A stretch of DNA of 64,000 nucleotides, taken from positions 1 through 64,000 of the forward strand of contig CAJNCI010000007.1 of assembly GCA_905221215.1 (NCBI GenBank), given 5' to 3'. The stretch's first letter is position 1. The number at the start of each line of letters is the position of its first letter. The notes below the pieces were generated by a model. It was not told the DNA's origin. It ran no database searches and saw only the letters and a program-made list of their open reading frames with translations. A program made the position numbers and the translations under genes. This document shows, piece by piece, positions 35,758 to 45,673 of the stretch. Origin of the DNA: a bacterium. GTDB lineage: Bacteria > Bacillota > Bacilli > Lactobacillales > Streptococcaceae.

Positions 35758-36507
35758 TTAACCAAGAGCCTCTCTTTTCTTATCTGGATTCCAGACGAAG
35801 CTTGCGATAAAGCTAAAGATGATGGTTAGGATAGAGAGGATAATGGCAAGGATGAGGGCAGGAATGCGGATAAACCACCAGAGTGGGTTTGGTTTTTTAT
35901 CATTGTGCCATTGTTTCGTTTCGTCGTCCAGACGTTGGAATTCCGTTTGGATACGATTGGCGACTGTTTCAATGCCTTCATCATTCATTTTCTTGATATC
36001 TGAGATATCAATTGGATTTCCAAAGTTCATATCCACACGCTCACGGCTAACCAAGCCTTTCAAGGTCATGGGACCTGTGTAGGTAACCGGCATGATACGG
36101 ACCTTGGCCATTTTGGCAATCAGAGCAACTCCACCCTTGACATCATTTGAGTGACGGCTCCCACTGGGAAACATGATGAGAGAGCGGTCACTTTTTTTGA
36201 GAACATTGATAGGATATTTGATGGCAGAAGCGCTAGGATTTTCACGGTCGATGGGAAAGGCACCACACATACGAATCCACCAGCCAAAGATACGGTTGGT
36301 AAAGAGTTCTTTTTTGGCCATAAAGATGAACTGTTTTGGCTTGGTCGCAAAGGCCATATAAACAGGATCCCACCAGGTGCGGTGAGGAGCCACTAGGATA
36401 TAATTTTCATCTTGATTAGGAATTTTATCAGTATTATGATAGTGGGCATTGCCATTGATGGACCATAGGAGCAATACAACCAATCCACGTAAATAAGTAT
36501 AAAACAT
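35758..36507 (-). CDS. plsC: 1-acyl-sn-glycerol-3-phosphate acyltransferase (PlsC family)
   Basis: This 249-residue membrane-associated acyltransferase makes phosphatidic acid from lysophosphatidate. The catalytic HX4D box is HRTWWD near residue 45. The second block reads FPSGSRHS where most relatives have FPEGTRS. Two C-terminal membrane helices follow KPNPLWWFIRIP. The start at 36507 has AAGGAG upstream, and a longer frame to 36552 lacks a site. It is monocistronic. Confidence 0.85.
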   Translation of the reverse strand: MFYTYLRGLVVLLLWSINGNAHYHNTDKIPNQDENYILVAPHRTWWDPVYMAFATKPKQFIFMAKKELFTNRIFGWWIRMCGAFPIDRENPSASAIKYPINVLKKSDRSLIMFPSGSRHSNDVKGGVALIAKMAKVRIMPVTYTGPMTLKGLVSRERVDMNFGNPIDISDIKKMNDEGIETVANRIQTEFQRLDDETKQWHNDKKPNPLWWFIRIPALILAIILSILTIIFSFIASFVWNPDKKREALG

Positions 36508-36639
36508 GCGATCTCCTTCGATTGTTTTCTTGTTATTATTATACCTTATCAAAGGAGGGCTGGCAAACTTTTCCCTTGACTAGGTGCATATTTGGGATGA
36601 GATTAGAATTCTTTTAGAAAAAATGATATGATAGAATTT

Positions 36640-38976
36640 ATGGATAAAAATAAGATTATGGGATTAACCCAAAGAGAAGTCAAGGAAAGACAGGTTGAGG
36701 GCTTGGTCAATGATTTTACCGCTTCGGCTAGTACCAGCACTTGGCAAATCGTTAAACGAAATGTCTTTACCCTTTTTAACGCTTTGAACTTTGCTATTGC
36801 TTTGGCACTAGCCTTTGTGCAGGCTTGGAGCAATCTGGTCTTCTTTGCTGTTATCTGCTTTAACGCTTTTTCTGGGATTGTGACTGAGCTGCGGGCTAAA
36901 CACATGGTGGACAAGCTCAATCTCATGACCAAGGAAAAGGTCAAAACCATTCGTGATGGACAGGAAGTTGCCCTCAATCCTGAAGAATTGGTGCTAGGAG
37001 ATGTCATTCGTTTGTCTGCTGGGGAGCAGATTCCCAGTGATGCCTTGGTTCTAGAAGGTTTTGCGGAAGTCAATGAAGCCATGTTGACGGGAGAAAGTGA
37101 TTTGGTGCAAAAGGAAGTGGATGCCTTGCTTTTGTCTGGAAGTTTCTTAGCTAGTGGGTCAGTTTTGGCTCAAGTCCACCATGTCGGGGCTGACAACTAT
37201 GCTGCTAAACTCATGCTGGAAGCCAAGACCGTTAAACCCATCAACTCCCGTATCATGAAATCGCTGGACAGGTTAGCTGGTTTTACTGGGAAGATTATCA
37301 TTCCTTTTGGTCTGGCTCTTTTGCTAGAAGCCTTGATGTTAAAAGGCTTGCCTCTCAAGTCATCCGTTGTAAATTCGTCGACAGCCCTTTTGGGAATGTT
37401 GCCCAAGGGAATTGCCCTTCTGACCATTACTTCTCTCTTGACTGCAGTGATCAAACTGGGCTTGAAAAAGGTCTTGGTGCAGGAGATGTATTCTGTTGAG
37501 ACCTTGGCGCGCGTGGATATGCTCTGTCTGGACAAGACGGGCACCATCACCCAAGGAAAGATGCAGGTGGAGGCTGTTCTTCCACTGACGAAAACTTACG
37601 GTGAAGAGGCTATTGCCAGTATCTTGACCAGTTATATGGCCCATAGTGAGGATAAGAATCCAACAGCTCAAGCCATTCGCCAGCGTTTCCAAGGTCAGGT
37701 AGCCTACCCTATGATCTCTAATCTTCCTTTCTCAAGCGACCGCAAGTGGGGAGCCCTGGAATTGGAAGGTCTGGGGACAGTTTTCTTAGGTGCGCCTGAG
37801 ATGTTGCTGGACTCTGAAGTTCCAGAAGCCAGAGAGGCCTTGGAGAGAGGGTCACGTGTCTTGGTCTTAGCTCTCAGTCAGGAGAAATTAGACCATCACA
37901 AACCACAGAAACCTTCTGATATTCAGGCTCTGGCCTTGCTGGAAATCTTGGACCCCATTCGAGAGGGAGCAGCAGAGACGCTGGACTATCTCCGTTCTCA
38001 AGAAGTGGGACTCAAGATTATCTCTGGTGACAATCCAGTTACTGTGTCTAGTATTGCTCAGAAAGCTGGTTTTGCCGACTATCACAGCTATGTAGATTGC
38101 TCAAAAATCACAGATGAGGAATTGATTGCCATGGCTGAAGAAACTGCAATTTTCGGACGTGTTTCCCCTCATCAAAAGAAACTCATCATCCAAACTCTGA
38201 AAAAAGCAGGGCATACAACAGCTATGACTGGGGATGGAGTTAATGATATCCTGGCTCTTCGTGAGGCAGATTGTTCTATCGTGATGGCTGAGGGAGACCC
38301 TGCGACTCGTCAGATTGCCAATCTGGTTCTCTTGAACTCTGACTTTAATGATGTTCCTGAGATTCTCTTTGAAGGTCGTCGGGTGGTCAATAACATCGCC
38401 CACATCGCACCGATTTTCTTGATTAAAACTATCTATTCCTTCCTGTTGGCAGTTATCTGTATCGCCAGTGCCCTTCTAGGACGGTCAGAGTGGATTTTGA
38501 TTTTCCCCTTCATTCCGATCCAGATTACCATGATTGACCAATTCGTAGAAGGTTTCCCACCATTCGTTCTGACTTTTGAGCGAAATATCAAACCTGTTGA
38601 ACCAAACTTCCTCAGAAAATCAATGCTTCGTGCCCTACCAAGTGCCCTTATGGTTGTGTTCAGCGTTCTTTTTGTGAAACTATTTGGAAGTAGTCAAGGT
38701 TGGTCTGAGATAGAAATCTCAACCCTCCTCTATTACTTACTTGGGTCTATTGGTTTCTTATCCGTATTTAGAGCCTGCATGCCATTTACCCTATGGCGTG
38801 TCCTCTTGATTGTCTGGTCAGTAGGTGGCTTCCTAGCTACAGCTCTCTTCCCAAGGATTCAAAAACTGCTTGAAATTTCAACCTTAACAGGACAAACTTT
38901 ACCTGTTTATGGTGTCATGATGTTGGTCTTTACCGTGATTTTCATCCTGACTAGTCGCTATCAAGCCAGAAAATAA
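36640..38976 (+). CDS. exp7: P-type cation-transporting ATPase Exp7
   Basis: This 778-residue pump has all P-type landmarks: LTGES near residue 149, phosphorylation motif DKTGT (Asp298), a KWGA nucleotide-binding block and MTGDGVND near 530. It has about ten membrane helices and no N-terminal metal-binding domain. The M4 motif reads LPKGI (Lys256) in place of the PEGL of calcium pumps. It matches from memory the pneumococcal exported protein 7, including length and MDKNKIMGL start. Its ion is unknown. No ribosome-binding site is evident, and a TATGAT box lies at 36626-36631, so the leader would be very short. Confidence 0.88.
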   Translation: MDKNKIMGLTQREVKERQVEGLVNDFTASASTSTWQIVKRNVFTLFNALNFAIALALAFVQAWSNLVFFAVICFNAFSGIVTELRAKHMVDKLNLMTKEKVKTIRDGQEVALNPEELVLGDVIRLSAGEQIPSDALVLEGFAEVNEAMLTGESDLVQKEVDALLLSGSFLASGSVLAQVHHVGADNYAAKLMLEAKTVKPINSRIMKSLDRLAGFTGKIIIPFGLALLLEALMLKGLPLKSSVVNSSTALLGMLPKGIALLTITSLLTAVIKLGLKKVLVQEMYSVETLARVDMLCLDKTGTITQGKMQVEAVLPLTKTYGEEAIASILTSYMAHSEDKNPTAQAIRQRFQGQVAYPMISNLPFSSDRKWGALELEGLGTVFLGAPEMLLDSEVPEAREALERGSRVLVLALSQEKLDHHKPQKPSDIQALALLEILDPIREGAAETLDYLRSQEVGLKIISGDNPVTVSSIAQKAGFADYHSYVDCSKITDEELIAMAEETAIFGRVSPHQKKLIIQTLKKAGHTTAMTGDGVNDILALREADCSIVMAEGDPATRQIANLVLLNSDFNDVPEILFEGRRVVNNIAHIAPIFLIKTIYSFLLAVICIASALLGRSEWILIFPFIPIQITMIDQFVEGFPPFVLTFERNIKPVEPNFLRKSMLRALPSALMVVFSVLFVKLFGSSQGWSEIEISTLLYYLLGSIGFLSVFRACMPFTLWRVLLIVWSVGGFLATALFPRIQKLLEISTLTGQTLPVYGVMMLVFTVIFILTSRYQARK

Positions 38977-38981
38977 AGAAA

Positions 38982-39011
38982 GACTGCAATCTGTGGATTG
39001 CGGTTTTTTTT
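38982..39011 (+). terminator. exp7 terminator
   Basis: ACTGCAATC and GATTGCGGT form the stem before T8. Confidence 0.85.
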
Positions 39012-39036
39012 AGGTGCAAGATTGCCAGCCGAAATA

Positions 39037-39045
39037 TGGTATAAT
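39037..39045 (+). promoter_or_regulatory. Extended -10 promoter of trmK
   Basis: TGGTATAAT matches TGN-TATAAT, 33 bases before the trmK start. Confidence 0.55.
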
Positions 39046-39077
39046 AAGAGGTAATAGAGTTTGGAAAGTGAGAGAAG

Positions 39078-39755
39078 ATGATTTCAAAGAGATTAGAATT
39101 AGTGGCTTCCTTTGTTCCCCAAGGGGCCATTTTACTAGATGTGGGGAGTGACCATGCTTATCTGCCAATCGAGTTAGTCGAGAGAGGCCAAATCAAAAGC
39201 GCCATTGCAGGCGAGGTTGTGGAAGGTCCCTATCAGTCTGCGATCAAAAATGTTGAGGCTCACGGCCTAAAGGAGAAAATCCAGGTTCGTTTAGCCAATG
39301 GCTTGGCAGCCTTTGAAGAGGCAGACCAAGTGTCGGTCATTACCATTGCTGGTATGGGTGGTCGTTTGATTGCTAGGATCTTAGAAGAAGGCTTGGACAA
39401 GCTAGCTAATGTAGAGCGTTTGATCCTCCAGCCTAATAATCGTGAAGACGACTTGCGCATTTGGTTGCAAGACAATGGTTTTAAGATTGTAGCAGAAAGC
39501 ATTTTAGAAGAAGCTGGTAAATTTTATGAAATTCTAGTTGTGGAAGCAGGACAAATGAAGTTATCAGCCAGTGATGTCCGCTTTGGCCCCTTCTTGTCCA
39601 AAGAAGTCAGTCCAGTCTTTGTCCAAAAATGGCAAAAAGAAGCTGTTAAGCTAGAGTTTGCCCTCGGACAAATCCCTGAAAAAAATTTGGAAGAACGTCA
39701 AGTTCTAGTAGATAAGATTCAAGCCATCAAGGAGGTGCTCCATGTTAGCAAGTGA
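39078..39755 (+). CDS. trmK: tRNA (adenine(22)-N(1))-methyltransferase
   Basis: This 225-residue S-adenosylmethionine enzyme methylates A22 of tRNA. The SAM-binding motif [13 protein letters not shown] lies near residue 20, the [14 protein letters not shown] block follows, and LILQPNNRE forms the catalytic neighbourhood (NPPY-like position). It overlaps the next gene by 14 bases, and the trmK-Nif3 pair is widely conserved in Firmicutes. Confidence 0.93.
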   Translation: MISKRLELVASFVPQGAILLDVGSDHAYLPIELVERGQIKSAIAGEVVEGPYQSAIKNVEAHGLKEKIQVRLANGLAAFEEADQVSVITIAGMGGRLIARILEEGLDKLANVERLILQPNNREDDLRIWLQDNGFKIVAESILEEAGKFYEILVVEAGQMKLSASDVRFGPFLSKEVSPVFVQKWQKEAVKLEFALGQIPEKNLEERQVLVDKIQAIKEVLHVSK

Positions 39756-40539
39756 AGTGATTAACGCGTATGAAGCCTTTTGCCCTCAGGAATTTTCAAT
39801 GGAGGGAGACAGTCGTGGCCTGCAAATTGGCACTTTGGACAAGGATATTCAAAGGGTTATGGTTGCCCTGGATATTCGTGAAGAGACGGTTGCTGAAGCC
39901 ATTGAAAAGGGTGTGGATTTAATTATCGTCAAGCACGCGCCGATTTTTCGTCCGATCAAGGACTTGGTAGCCAGTCGTCCGCAAAACCAGATTTACATTG
40001 ATTTGATTAAGCATGATATTGCAGTTTATGTCAGCCATACCAATATTGATATCGTTGAAAGTGGCCTCAATGACTGGTTCTGTCAGATGCTAGGTATCGA
40101 GGAAACGACTTATCTGCAGGAAACAGGCCCTGAACGTGGGATTGGTCGTATTGGAAATATTCAGCCTCAGACATTTGGGGAATTGGCCCAGCATGTCAAG
40201 CAAGTCTTTGGTCTAGATAGTCTTCGAATGGTGCATTATCGAGAGAGTGATTTGCAGAAGCCTATTTCAAGAGTGGCTATCTGTGGTGGTAGCGGGCAGT
40301 CATTCTATAAGGATGCCTTAGCTAAGGGAGCAGATGTCTATATCACTGGTGACATTTATTACCACACTGCCCAGGATATGCTGTCTGATGGCTTGCTGGC
40401 ACTGGATCCAGGACATTATATCGAAGTGCTGTTTGTGGAAAAAATCGCAGCAATCCTTACTCAATGGAAAGAAGAAAAGGGCTGGGATATTGATATCTTG
40501 CCTAGTCAAGCATCGACCAATCCTTTCCACCATATCTAG
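39742..40539 (+). CDS. Nif3-like dinuclear metal-centre protein (DUF34)
   Basis: This 265-residue protein of the NIF3/YqfO family has metal ligands in [10 protein letters not shown] (His-rich), [10 protein letters not shown] and [12 protein letters not shown]. It lacks the ~100-residue PII-like insertion of YqfO. Family function is unsettled; some members act as GTP cyclohydrolase-like or metal-handling proteins. GGAGGTG in the trmK end gives translational coupling. Confidence 0.9.
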   Translation: MLASEVINAYEAFCPQEFSMEGDSRGLQIGTLDKDIQRVMVALDIREETVAEAIEKGVDLIIVKHAPIFRPIKDLVASRPQNQIYIDLIKHDIAVYVSHTNIDIVESGLNDWFCQMLGIEETTYLQETGPERGIGRIGNIQPQTFGELAQHVKQVFGLDSLRMVHYRESDLQKPISRVAICGGSGQSFYKDALAKGADVYITGDIYYHTAQDMLSDGLLALDPGHYIEVLFVEKIAAILTQWKEEKGWDIDILPSQASTNPFHHI

Positions 40540-40555
40540 TTAGAAAGTGAAGACA

Positions 40556-41659
40556 ATGAAAAAAGTAGCCATTATCGGAGCAGGGATTGTAGGTGTCACA
40601 GCTGCCTACTACCTCTCAAAAGAAAGTGACCTAGAGGTGACAGTTTTTGATCATGGACAAGGTCAGGCCACCAAGGCCGCAGCAGGAATTATCAGTCCTT
40701 GGTTTTCAAAACGCCGTAATAAAGCCTGGTACAAGATGGCACGCTTGGGAGCTGACTTTTATGTGGATTTGTTGGCTGATTTAGAGAAGTCAGGGCAGGA
40801 GATTGACTTTTACCAGCGTTCGGGAGTTTTTCTCTTGAAAAAGGACGAATCTAAGCTAGAAGAACTCTATGAATTAGCCCTCCAGCGTAGGGAAGAATCT
40901 CCTTTAATAGGTCAGTTAGCTATTTGGGACCAAGCATCTGCAAATGAATTATTCCCTGGCTTGCAGGGATTCGACCGCCTGCTCTATGCTTCTGGTGGAG
41001 CAAGAGTAGATGGTCAACTCTTGGTGACTCGTTTGCTAGAAGCCAGTCAGGTCAAGCTGGTCAAAGAAAAAGTGAGTCTGACACCTTTAGCATCAGGTTA
41101 CCAGATTGGCACAGAGGTGTTTAATCAGGTTATTTTAGCGACGGGAGCTTGGTTGGGATACATATTAGAACCCTTAGGATATGAAGTGGATGTTCGTCCT
41201 CAAAAAGGACAATTACGAGACTATCAACTTGTTCAAGACATGGAATCCTACCCTGTTGTTATGCCCGAGGGGGAGTGGGATTTGATTCCTTTTGCAGGTG
41301 GAAAATTGTCCCTAGGCGCTACCCATGAAAATGATATGGGATTTGATTTGTCGGTGGATGACACCTTGCTCCAGCAAATGGAGGAGGCGGCCTTGACTCA
41401 CTACCCAACCTTGGCAGAAGCGAAATCATCCGGTGAGCGTGTGGGCATCCGTGCCTATACCCGTGATTTCTCACCTTTCTTTGGGCAAGTGCCAGAATTG
41501 GCAGGTGTCTATGCGGCTAGTGGACTAGGTTCATCAGGCCTCACAACTGGTCCTATCATTGGTTACCATCTAGCTCAACTGGTTCAAGATAAAGAGTTGA
41601 CCTTGGATCCATTAAACTACCCAATTGAGAACTATGTCAAACGACTAAAAAGCGAATAA
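40556..41659 (+). CDS. FAD-dependent oxidoreductase (DadA/glycine oxidase-like)
   Basis: This 367-residue DAO-family flavoprotein has the N-terminal dinucleotide-binding motif IIGAGIVGVTAAYYL and a C-terminal GLGSSGLTTGPIIG FAD-contact segment. It probably oxidises a D-amino or secondary amino acid. The substrate is unknown. A GTG at 40547 is in frame, and ATG 40556 is the better match to the family. It follows the Nif3-like gene after 16 bases, so the three genes likely form one operon. Confidence 0.87.
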   Translation: MKKVAIIGAGIVGVTAAYYLSKESDLEVTVFDHGQGQATKAAAGIISPWFSKRRNKAWYKMARLGADFYVDLLADLEKSGQEIDFYQRSGVFLLKKDESKLEELYELALQRREESPLIGQLAIWDQASANELFPGLQGFDRLLYASGGARVDGQLLVTRLLEASQVKLVKEKVSLTPLASGYQIGTEVFNQVILATGAWLGYILEPLGYEVDVRPQKGQLRDYQLVQDMESYPVVMPEGEWDLIPFAGGKLSLGATHENDMGFDLSVDDTLLQQMEEAALTHYPTLAEAKSSGERVGIRAYTRDFSPFFGQVPELAGVYAASGLGSSGLTTGPIIGYHLAQLVQDKELTLDPLNYPIENYVKRLKSE

Positions 41660-41757
41660 GATTTTACTGAAATTTTAGCCTTGCCCCTAGGATGGCAAAT
41701 GACATTCCCTATCAAAAATGGTAAAATAAGAAAAAATCCGAGAATCGAGGAAAAAAG

Positions 41758-42777
41758 ATGCAAGAAAAGATTTTGGTAACAGGTGGAGCAGGTTTTATCG
41801 GAACCCACACTGTTATTGAGTTAATCCAAGCAGGTCATCAGGTTGTTGTGGTGGATAACCTTGTCAACAGCAACCGTAAAAGTTTAGAGATTGTTGAAAG
41901 AATCACAGGAGTTGAAGTTCCTTTCTATGAGGCAGATATCCGTGATACGGATACTCTCAGAGATATTTTCAAGCAAGAAGAACCAACTGGTGTCATTCAC
42001 TTTGCTGGTTTGAAGGCTGTTGGAGAGTCTACCCGTATCCCTCTTGCCTATTATGACAACAATATCGCAGGAACTGTTAGCCTTTTGAAGGTCATGGAAG
42101 AAAATAACTGTAAAAATATCATTTTCAGTTCTTCTGCGACAGTTTACGGGGATCCTCATACAGTGCCAATCTTGGAAGATTTCCCACTTTCAGTGACCAA
42201 CCCATACGGTCGCACCAAGCTTATGCTAGAGGAAATTTTGACCGATATTTACAAGGCAGACTCAGAATGGAATGTGGTCTTGCTTCGTTACTTTAACCCA
42301 ATCGGAGCCCATGAGAGTGGGGATTTGGGAGAAAATCCAAACGGTATTCCGAACAATCTCTTGCCATATGTGACTCAAGTAGCCGTTGGGAAATTAGAGC
42401 AAGTGCAAGTGTTTGGAGATGATTACGATACAGAGGACGGAACTGGTGTTCGTGACTATATCCACGTTGTCGATTTGGCTAAAGGTCACGTTGCAGCTCT
42501 ACAAAAAATTCAAAAAGGTTCAGGTCTAAACGTTTATAACCTTGGAACAGGGAAAGGCTACTCAGTTCTTGAAATTATCCAAAACATGGAAAAAGCAGTG
42601 GGACGCCCAATTCCTTACCGCATTGTAGACCGTCGCCCGGGTGACATCGCAGCCTGCTATTCAGACCCAGCAAAAGCCAAAGCAGAACTTGGCTGGGAAG
42701 CAGAACTAGATATCACCCAAATGTGTGAAGACGCATGGCGTTGGCAAAGCAAGCATCCAAATGGATTTGAAGACTAA
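41758..42777 (+). CDS. galE: UDP-glucose 4-epimerase
   Basis: This 339-residue SDR enzyme interconverts UDP-glucose and UDP-galactose for the Leloir pathway and capsule or teichoic acid precursors. NAD-binding GGAGFIGTH lies at residues 8-16, the catalytic SSSATVYG serine near 123, and tyrosine in NPYGRTK near 149. GGAAAAAAG precedes the ATG. It is followed after one base by a glycosyltransferase gene. Confidence 0.94.
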   Translation: MQEKILVTGGAGFIGTHTVIELIQAGHQVVVVDNLVNSNRKSLEIVERITGVEVPFYEADIRDTDTLRDIFKQEEPTGVIHFAGLKAVGESTRIPLAYYDNNIAGTVSLLKVMEENNCKNIIFSSSATVYGDPHTVPILEDFPLSVTNPYGRTKLMLEEILTDIYKADSEWNVVLLRYFNPIGAHESGDLGENPNGIPNNLLPYVTQVAVGKLEQVQVFGDDYDTEDGTGVRDYIHVVDLAKGHVAALQKIQKGSGLNVYNLGTGKGYSVLEIIQNMEKAVGRPIPYRIVDRRPGDIAACYSDPAKAKAELGWEAELDITQMCEDAWRWQSKHPNGFED

Positions 42778-42778
42778 G

Positions 42779-43744
42779 ATGGTGATGTCAATCATTGTCC
42801 CCTGTTTAAACGAAGAGGAAGTACTTCCTCTTTTTTATCAGGCTTTGGAAGCTTTGATTCCTGACTTGAGAGCAGAAATAGAGTATGTCTTTGTCGATGA
42901 TGGATCGAGTGATGGGACCTTGGAACTCTTAAAGGCCTATCGGGAACAAAATCCGGCAGTGCATTATCTTTCTTTCTCTCGAAATTTTGGCAAAGAAGCG
43001 GCTCTGTATGCAGGTTTGCAATATGCGACAGGAGATCTGGTGGTGGTAATGGATGCAGACCTCCAAGATCCTCCTAGTATGTTACTTGAGATGAAAGCCT
43101 TACTAGATCAAAATGCAGACTTGGACTGCGTTGGAACACGGAGAACTAGTCGGGAGGGAGAACCCTTCTTTCGCAGTTTCTGTGCTAATCTTTTTTATCG
43201 CCTCATGCAAAAAATTAGTCCAGTAGCCTTACCGTCAGGTGTTCGTGATTTTCGCATGATGAGAAGGTCTGTAGTGGATGCCATTTTATCCTTGACAGAG
43301 TCCAATCGTTTTTCAAAGGGACTCTTTGCTTGGGTGGGTTTTAAAACCCACTATCTGGACTATCCTAATGTAGAAAGACAGGCTGGCAAGACCAGTTGGA
43401 GTTTTAGGCAACTCTTTTTCTACTCCATTGAAGGGATTGTTAACTTTTCAGATTTTCCCTTGATTATAGCCTTTGTGGCAGGTCTCCTATCTTGTTTTAT
43501 TTCTCTACTAATGACCTTTTTTGTTGTGGTTCGGACCCTCATTTTGGGAAATCCGACATCAGGTTGGACCTCTCTGATGGCTGTCATTCTTTTTCTTGGA
43601 GGCATTCAACTCTTGACCATTGGGATTCTCGGCAAGTACATCAGTAAAATTTATCTAGAGACTAAAAAAAGACCACTTTATCTTATCAAAGAAAAAAGTG
43701 ATCTTCCTGATTTTACAGAAAAAAATAAAGAGAAAAGACTATAA
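42779..43744 (+). CDS. Membrane-anchored family 2 glycosyltransferase (DPM1/GtrB-like)
   Basis: This 321-residue enzyme transfers a sugar, usually to undecaprenyl phosphate. The GT2 core has MSIIVPCLNEEEVLP, VDDGSSDGT and the metal-binding MDADLQDPP. A QAGKTSW segment precedes two C-terminal helices (about 230-255 and 265-290). ATG 42779 follows galE directly, and ATG 42785 is an alternative. Coupling with galE suggests a hexose donor, but the acceptor glycan is unknown. Confidence 0.88.
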   Translation: MVMSIIVPCLNEEEVLPLFYQALEALIPDLRAEIEYVFVDDGSSDGTLELLKAYREQNPAVHYLSFSRNFGKEAALYAGLQYATGDLVVVMDADLQDPPSMLLEMKALLDQNADLDCVGTRRTSREGEPFFRSFCANLFYRLMQKISPVALPSGVRDFRMMRRSVVDAILSLTESNRFSKGLFAWVGFKTHYLDYPNVERQAGKTSWSFRQLFFYSIEGIVNFSDFPLIIAFVAGLLSCFISLLMTFFVVVRTLILGNPTSGWTSLMAVILFLGGIQLLTIGILGKYISKIYLETKKRPLYLIKEKSDLPDFTEKNKEKRL

Positions 43745-43794
43745 TTTTACATGGAAATGTGCTAAACTAGAGGGAGTGGATTATCGCCATTGAT

Positions 43795-44001
43795 TTAGGT
43801 TTCCTGATTTCCAATCAGGGCGCGAGTTGGGCAATTTTTAACAGCCTCTAAGACGTCCTGACTAGGAGAAATTTCTTTTTCTAGTTGGTCAGGATCATCG
43901 TAAAAACGCACGATTCCATTATCGTGGTAATCAAATAAATCAGAATAAGTTTGGCAAAGCCCACAGGCGATGCATCGTTCAGGTATAAGTGTGATTTTCA
44001 T
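43795..44001 (-). CDS. Small 4Fe-4S ferredoxin
   Basis: This 68-residue monocluster ferredoxin has cysteines in ERCIACGLCQT and a final one in AVKNCPTRALI, matching C-x2-C-x2-C...C-P. It is an electron carrier for unidentified partners. A longer frame opens at 44088, but homology starts at MKITLIPERC. It reads against its neighbours and shares a short divergent region with the LysM gene, which begins 46 bases away. Confidence 0.9.
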   Translation of the reverse strand: MKITLIPERCIACGLCQTYSDLFDYHDNGIVRFYDDPDQLEKEISPSQDVLEAVKNCPTRALIGNQET

Positions 44002-44046
44002 ATTTATATTGTAATAAGAAAAGTTAAAAAAAACAAGGAGTAAGGT

Positions 44047-44523
44047 ATGGCAAAAGAACCGTGGCAAGAAGATATTTATGAAAACCAAGAAGAAACAAGA
44101 TCAGAACGTCGTAAGAGAACTCAAGGTAGAGATGTAGTAGCCAATCGTGTTTTGACAATCCTAGCCAGTATTTTCTTTGTAATTGTGGTCGTGATGATTA
44201 TTGTTCTCATCTATCTATCATCGGGTGGGAGTAATCGCACAGCAGCCTTGAAAGATTTTCACGATTCAGACGCAAATGTAGTACAGATTTCATCTTCTAG
44301 TAGCTCCCAGCCTGAACAGAGTTCAGAATCAGAATCTTCTTCTGAACACTCGGAGGAAGCTACAGATCCAGAAGGGACGACAAAAGTCTTGGCTGGAGAA
44401 GGAGAAGCAGCCATTGCAGCTCGCGCTGGGATTTCGATTGCGCAGTTAGAGGCCTTGAATCCTGGGCACATGGCTACAGGATCTTGGTTTGCTAATCCAG
44501 GTGATGTTGTTAAAATCAAATAG
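44047..44523 (+). CDS. LysM domain membrane protein (SAG1386/EF1546 family)
   Basis: This 158-residue protein has a charged cytoplasmic N-terminus, one membrane helix (about 38-58), an extracellular Ser/Glu-rich linker (about 80-105) and a C-terminal LysM-like peptidoglycan-binding domain (about 112-158, with [17 protein letters not shown]). Linkage to cmk, 8 bases downstream, is conserved in streptococci and enterococci. AAGGAG precedes the ATG. Confidence 0.88.
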   Translation: MAKEPWQEDIYENQEETRSERRKRTQGRDVVANRVLTILASIFFVIVVVMIIVLIYLSSGGSNRTAALKDFHDSDANVVQISSSSSSQPEQSSESESSSEHSEEATDPEGTTKVLAGEGEAAIAARAGISIAQLEALNPGHMATGSWFANPGDVVKIK

Positions 44524-44531
44524 GAGTTGAT

Positions 44532-45203
44532 ATGAAAACCATTCAAATTGCTATTGACGGTCCTGCTTCAAGTGGTAAGAGTACAGTCGCAAAGATTATT
44601 GCCAAAGATTTTGGATTCACCTACCTAGATACAGGTGCTATGTATCGTTCAGCAACCTACATGGCTCTCAAGAACCAATTAGGAGTTGAACAAGTTGAAG
44701 AACTCTTAGGCTTATTGGACCAACATCCAATCAGCTTTGGGCGTTCAGAAACTGGGGAGCAGCTTGTTTTTGTAGGAGATGTGGATATTACTCATCCTAT
44801 CCGTGAAAATGAAGTGACTAATCATGTTTCTGCTATTGCAGCAATTCCTGAGGTTCGTGAGAAACTAGTTTCCCTCCAACAAGAGATTGCCCAGCAAGGT
44901 GGAATTGTCATGGACGGTCGCGATATTGGGACTGTTGTATTGCCACAAGCAGAATTGAAAATTTTCCTAGTAGCCTCTGTTGATGAGAGAGCAGAGCGCC
45001 GTTACAAGGAAAATATTGCCAAGGGAATTGAAACAGACCTTGAAACCCTAAAAGAGGAAATTGCTACGCGTGACTACAAGGATAGCCATCGTGAGACTTC
45101 GCCTCTCAAACAAGCAGAGGATGCTGTCTACCTTGATACAACTGGTTTGAACATCCAAGAAGTAGTTGAAAAAATCAAAGCAGAAGCTAAAAAAAGAATG
45201 TAA
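44532..45203 (+). CDS. cmk: Cytidylate kinase
   Basis: This 223-residue kinase phosphorylates CMP and dCMP. The P-loop GPASSGKST lies at residues 9-17, the YLDTGAMYR substrate segment near 31, and [10 protein letters not shown] near 128 is typical. It is translated right after the LysM gene (stop to start 8 bases). Confidence 0.95.
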   Translation: MKTIQIAIDGPASSGKSTVAKIIAKDFGFTYLDTGAMYRSATYMALKNQLGVEQVEELLGLLDQHPISFGRSETGEQLVFVGDVDITHPIRENEVTNHVSAIAAIPEVREKLVSLQQEIAQQGGIVMDGRDIGTVVLPQAELKIFLVASVDERAERRYKENIAKGIETDLETLKEEIATRDYKDSHRETSPLKQAEDAVYLDTTGLNIQEVVEKIKAEAKKRM

Positions 45204-45208
45204 ATGTT

Positions 45209-45239
45209 GAAAAGCCGATAGATTGATATCGGTTTTTTC
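45209..45239 (+). terminator. cmk terminator
   Basis: AAAGCCGATA and TATCGGTTTTTT form the stem and T-run. Confidence 0.85.
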
Positions 45240-45244
45240 TAAAT

Positions 45245-45273
45245 TTGTCAAAATGCTGATTTTAAGGTATAAT
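45245..45273 (+). promoter_or_regulatory. Promoter of the PhnA-like gene
   Basis: TTGTCA and TATAAT are spaced by 17 bases. Confidence 0.75.
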
Positions 45274-45332
45274 AGTTGCTGTTCGAGAAATTTTGATTTT
45301 CAAAGAATAGTGAATGATGATAAGGAGAAACC

Positions 45333-45671
45333 ATGAACAACCTACCAAATTGCCCACAATGTAACTCAGAGTATGTCTACGAAGACGGTGCCCTACTGGT
45401 TTGCCCAGAGTGTGCTCATGAGTGGAATCCTGCTGAAGTTTCAGAAGTAGAAGAAGGTCTTGTCGCTATCGATGCCAACGGAAATAAATTGGCTGACGGT
45501 GATACTGTTACCCTCATCAAGGACTTGAAAGTAAAAGGTGCGCCAAAAGATTTGAAACAAGGGACGCGCGTGAAAAATATCCGCATTGTAGAAGGCGACC
45601 ACAATATTGACTGTAAGATTGATGGCTTTGGTGCCATGAAACTAAAATCAGAGTTTGTGAAGAAAATTTAA
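45333..45671 (+). CDS. YjdM/PhnA-family zinc ribbon protein
   Basis: This 112-residue protein has a zinc ribbon with C7-x2-C10 and C24-x2-C27, followed by the PhnA domain ([29 protein letters not shown]). The family was named for linkage to phosphonate genes in Escherichia coli, but no such genes are here, so a phosphonate role is doubtful. It ends two bases before the next gene. Confidence 0.9.
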   Translation: MNNLPNCPQCNSEYVYEDGALLVCPECAHEWNPAEVSEVEEGLVAIDANGNKLADGDTVTLIKDLKVKGAPKDLKQGTRVKNIRIVEGDHNIDCKIDGFGAMKLKSEFVKKI

Positions 45672-45673
45672 GC

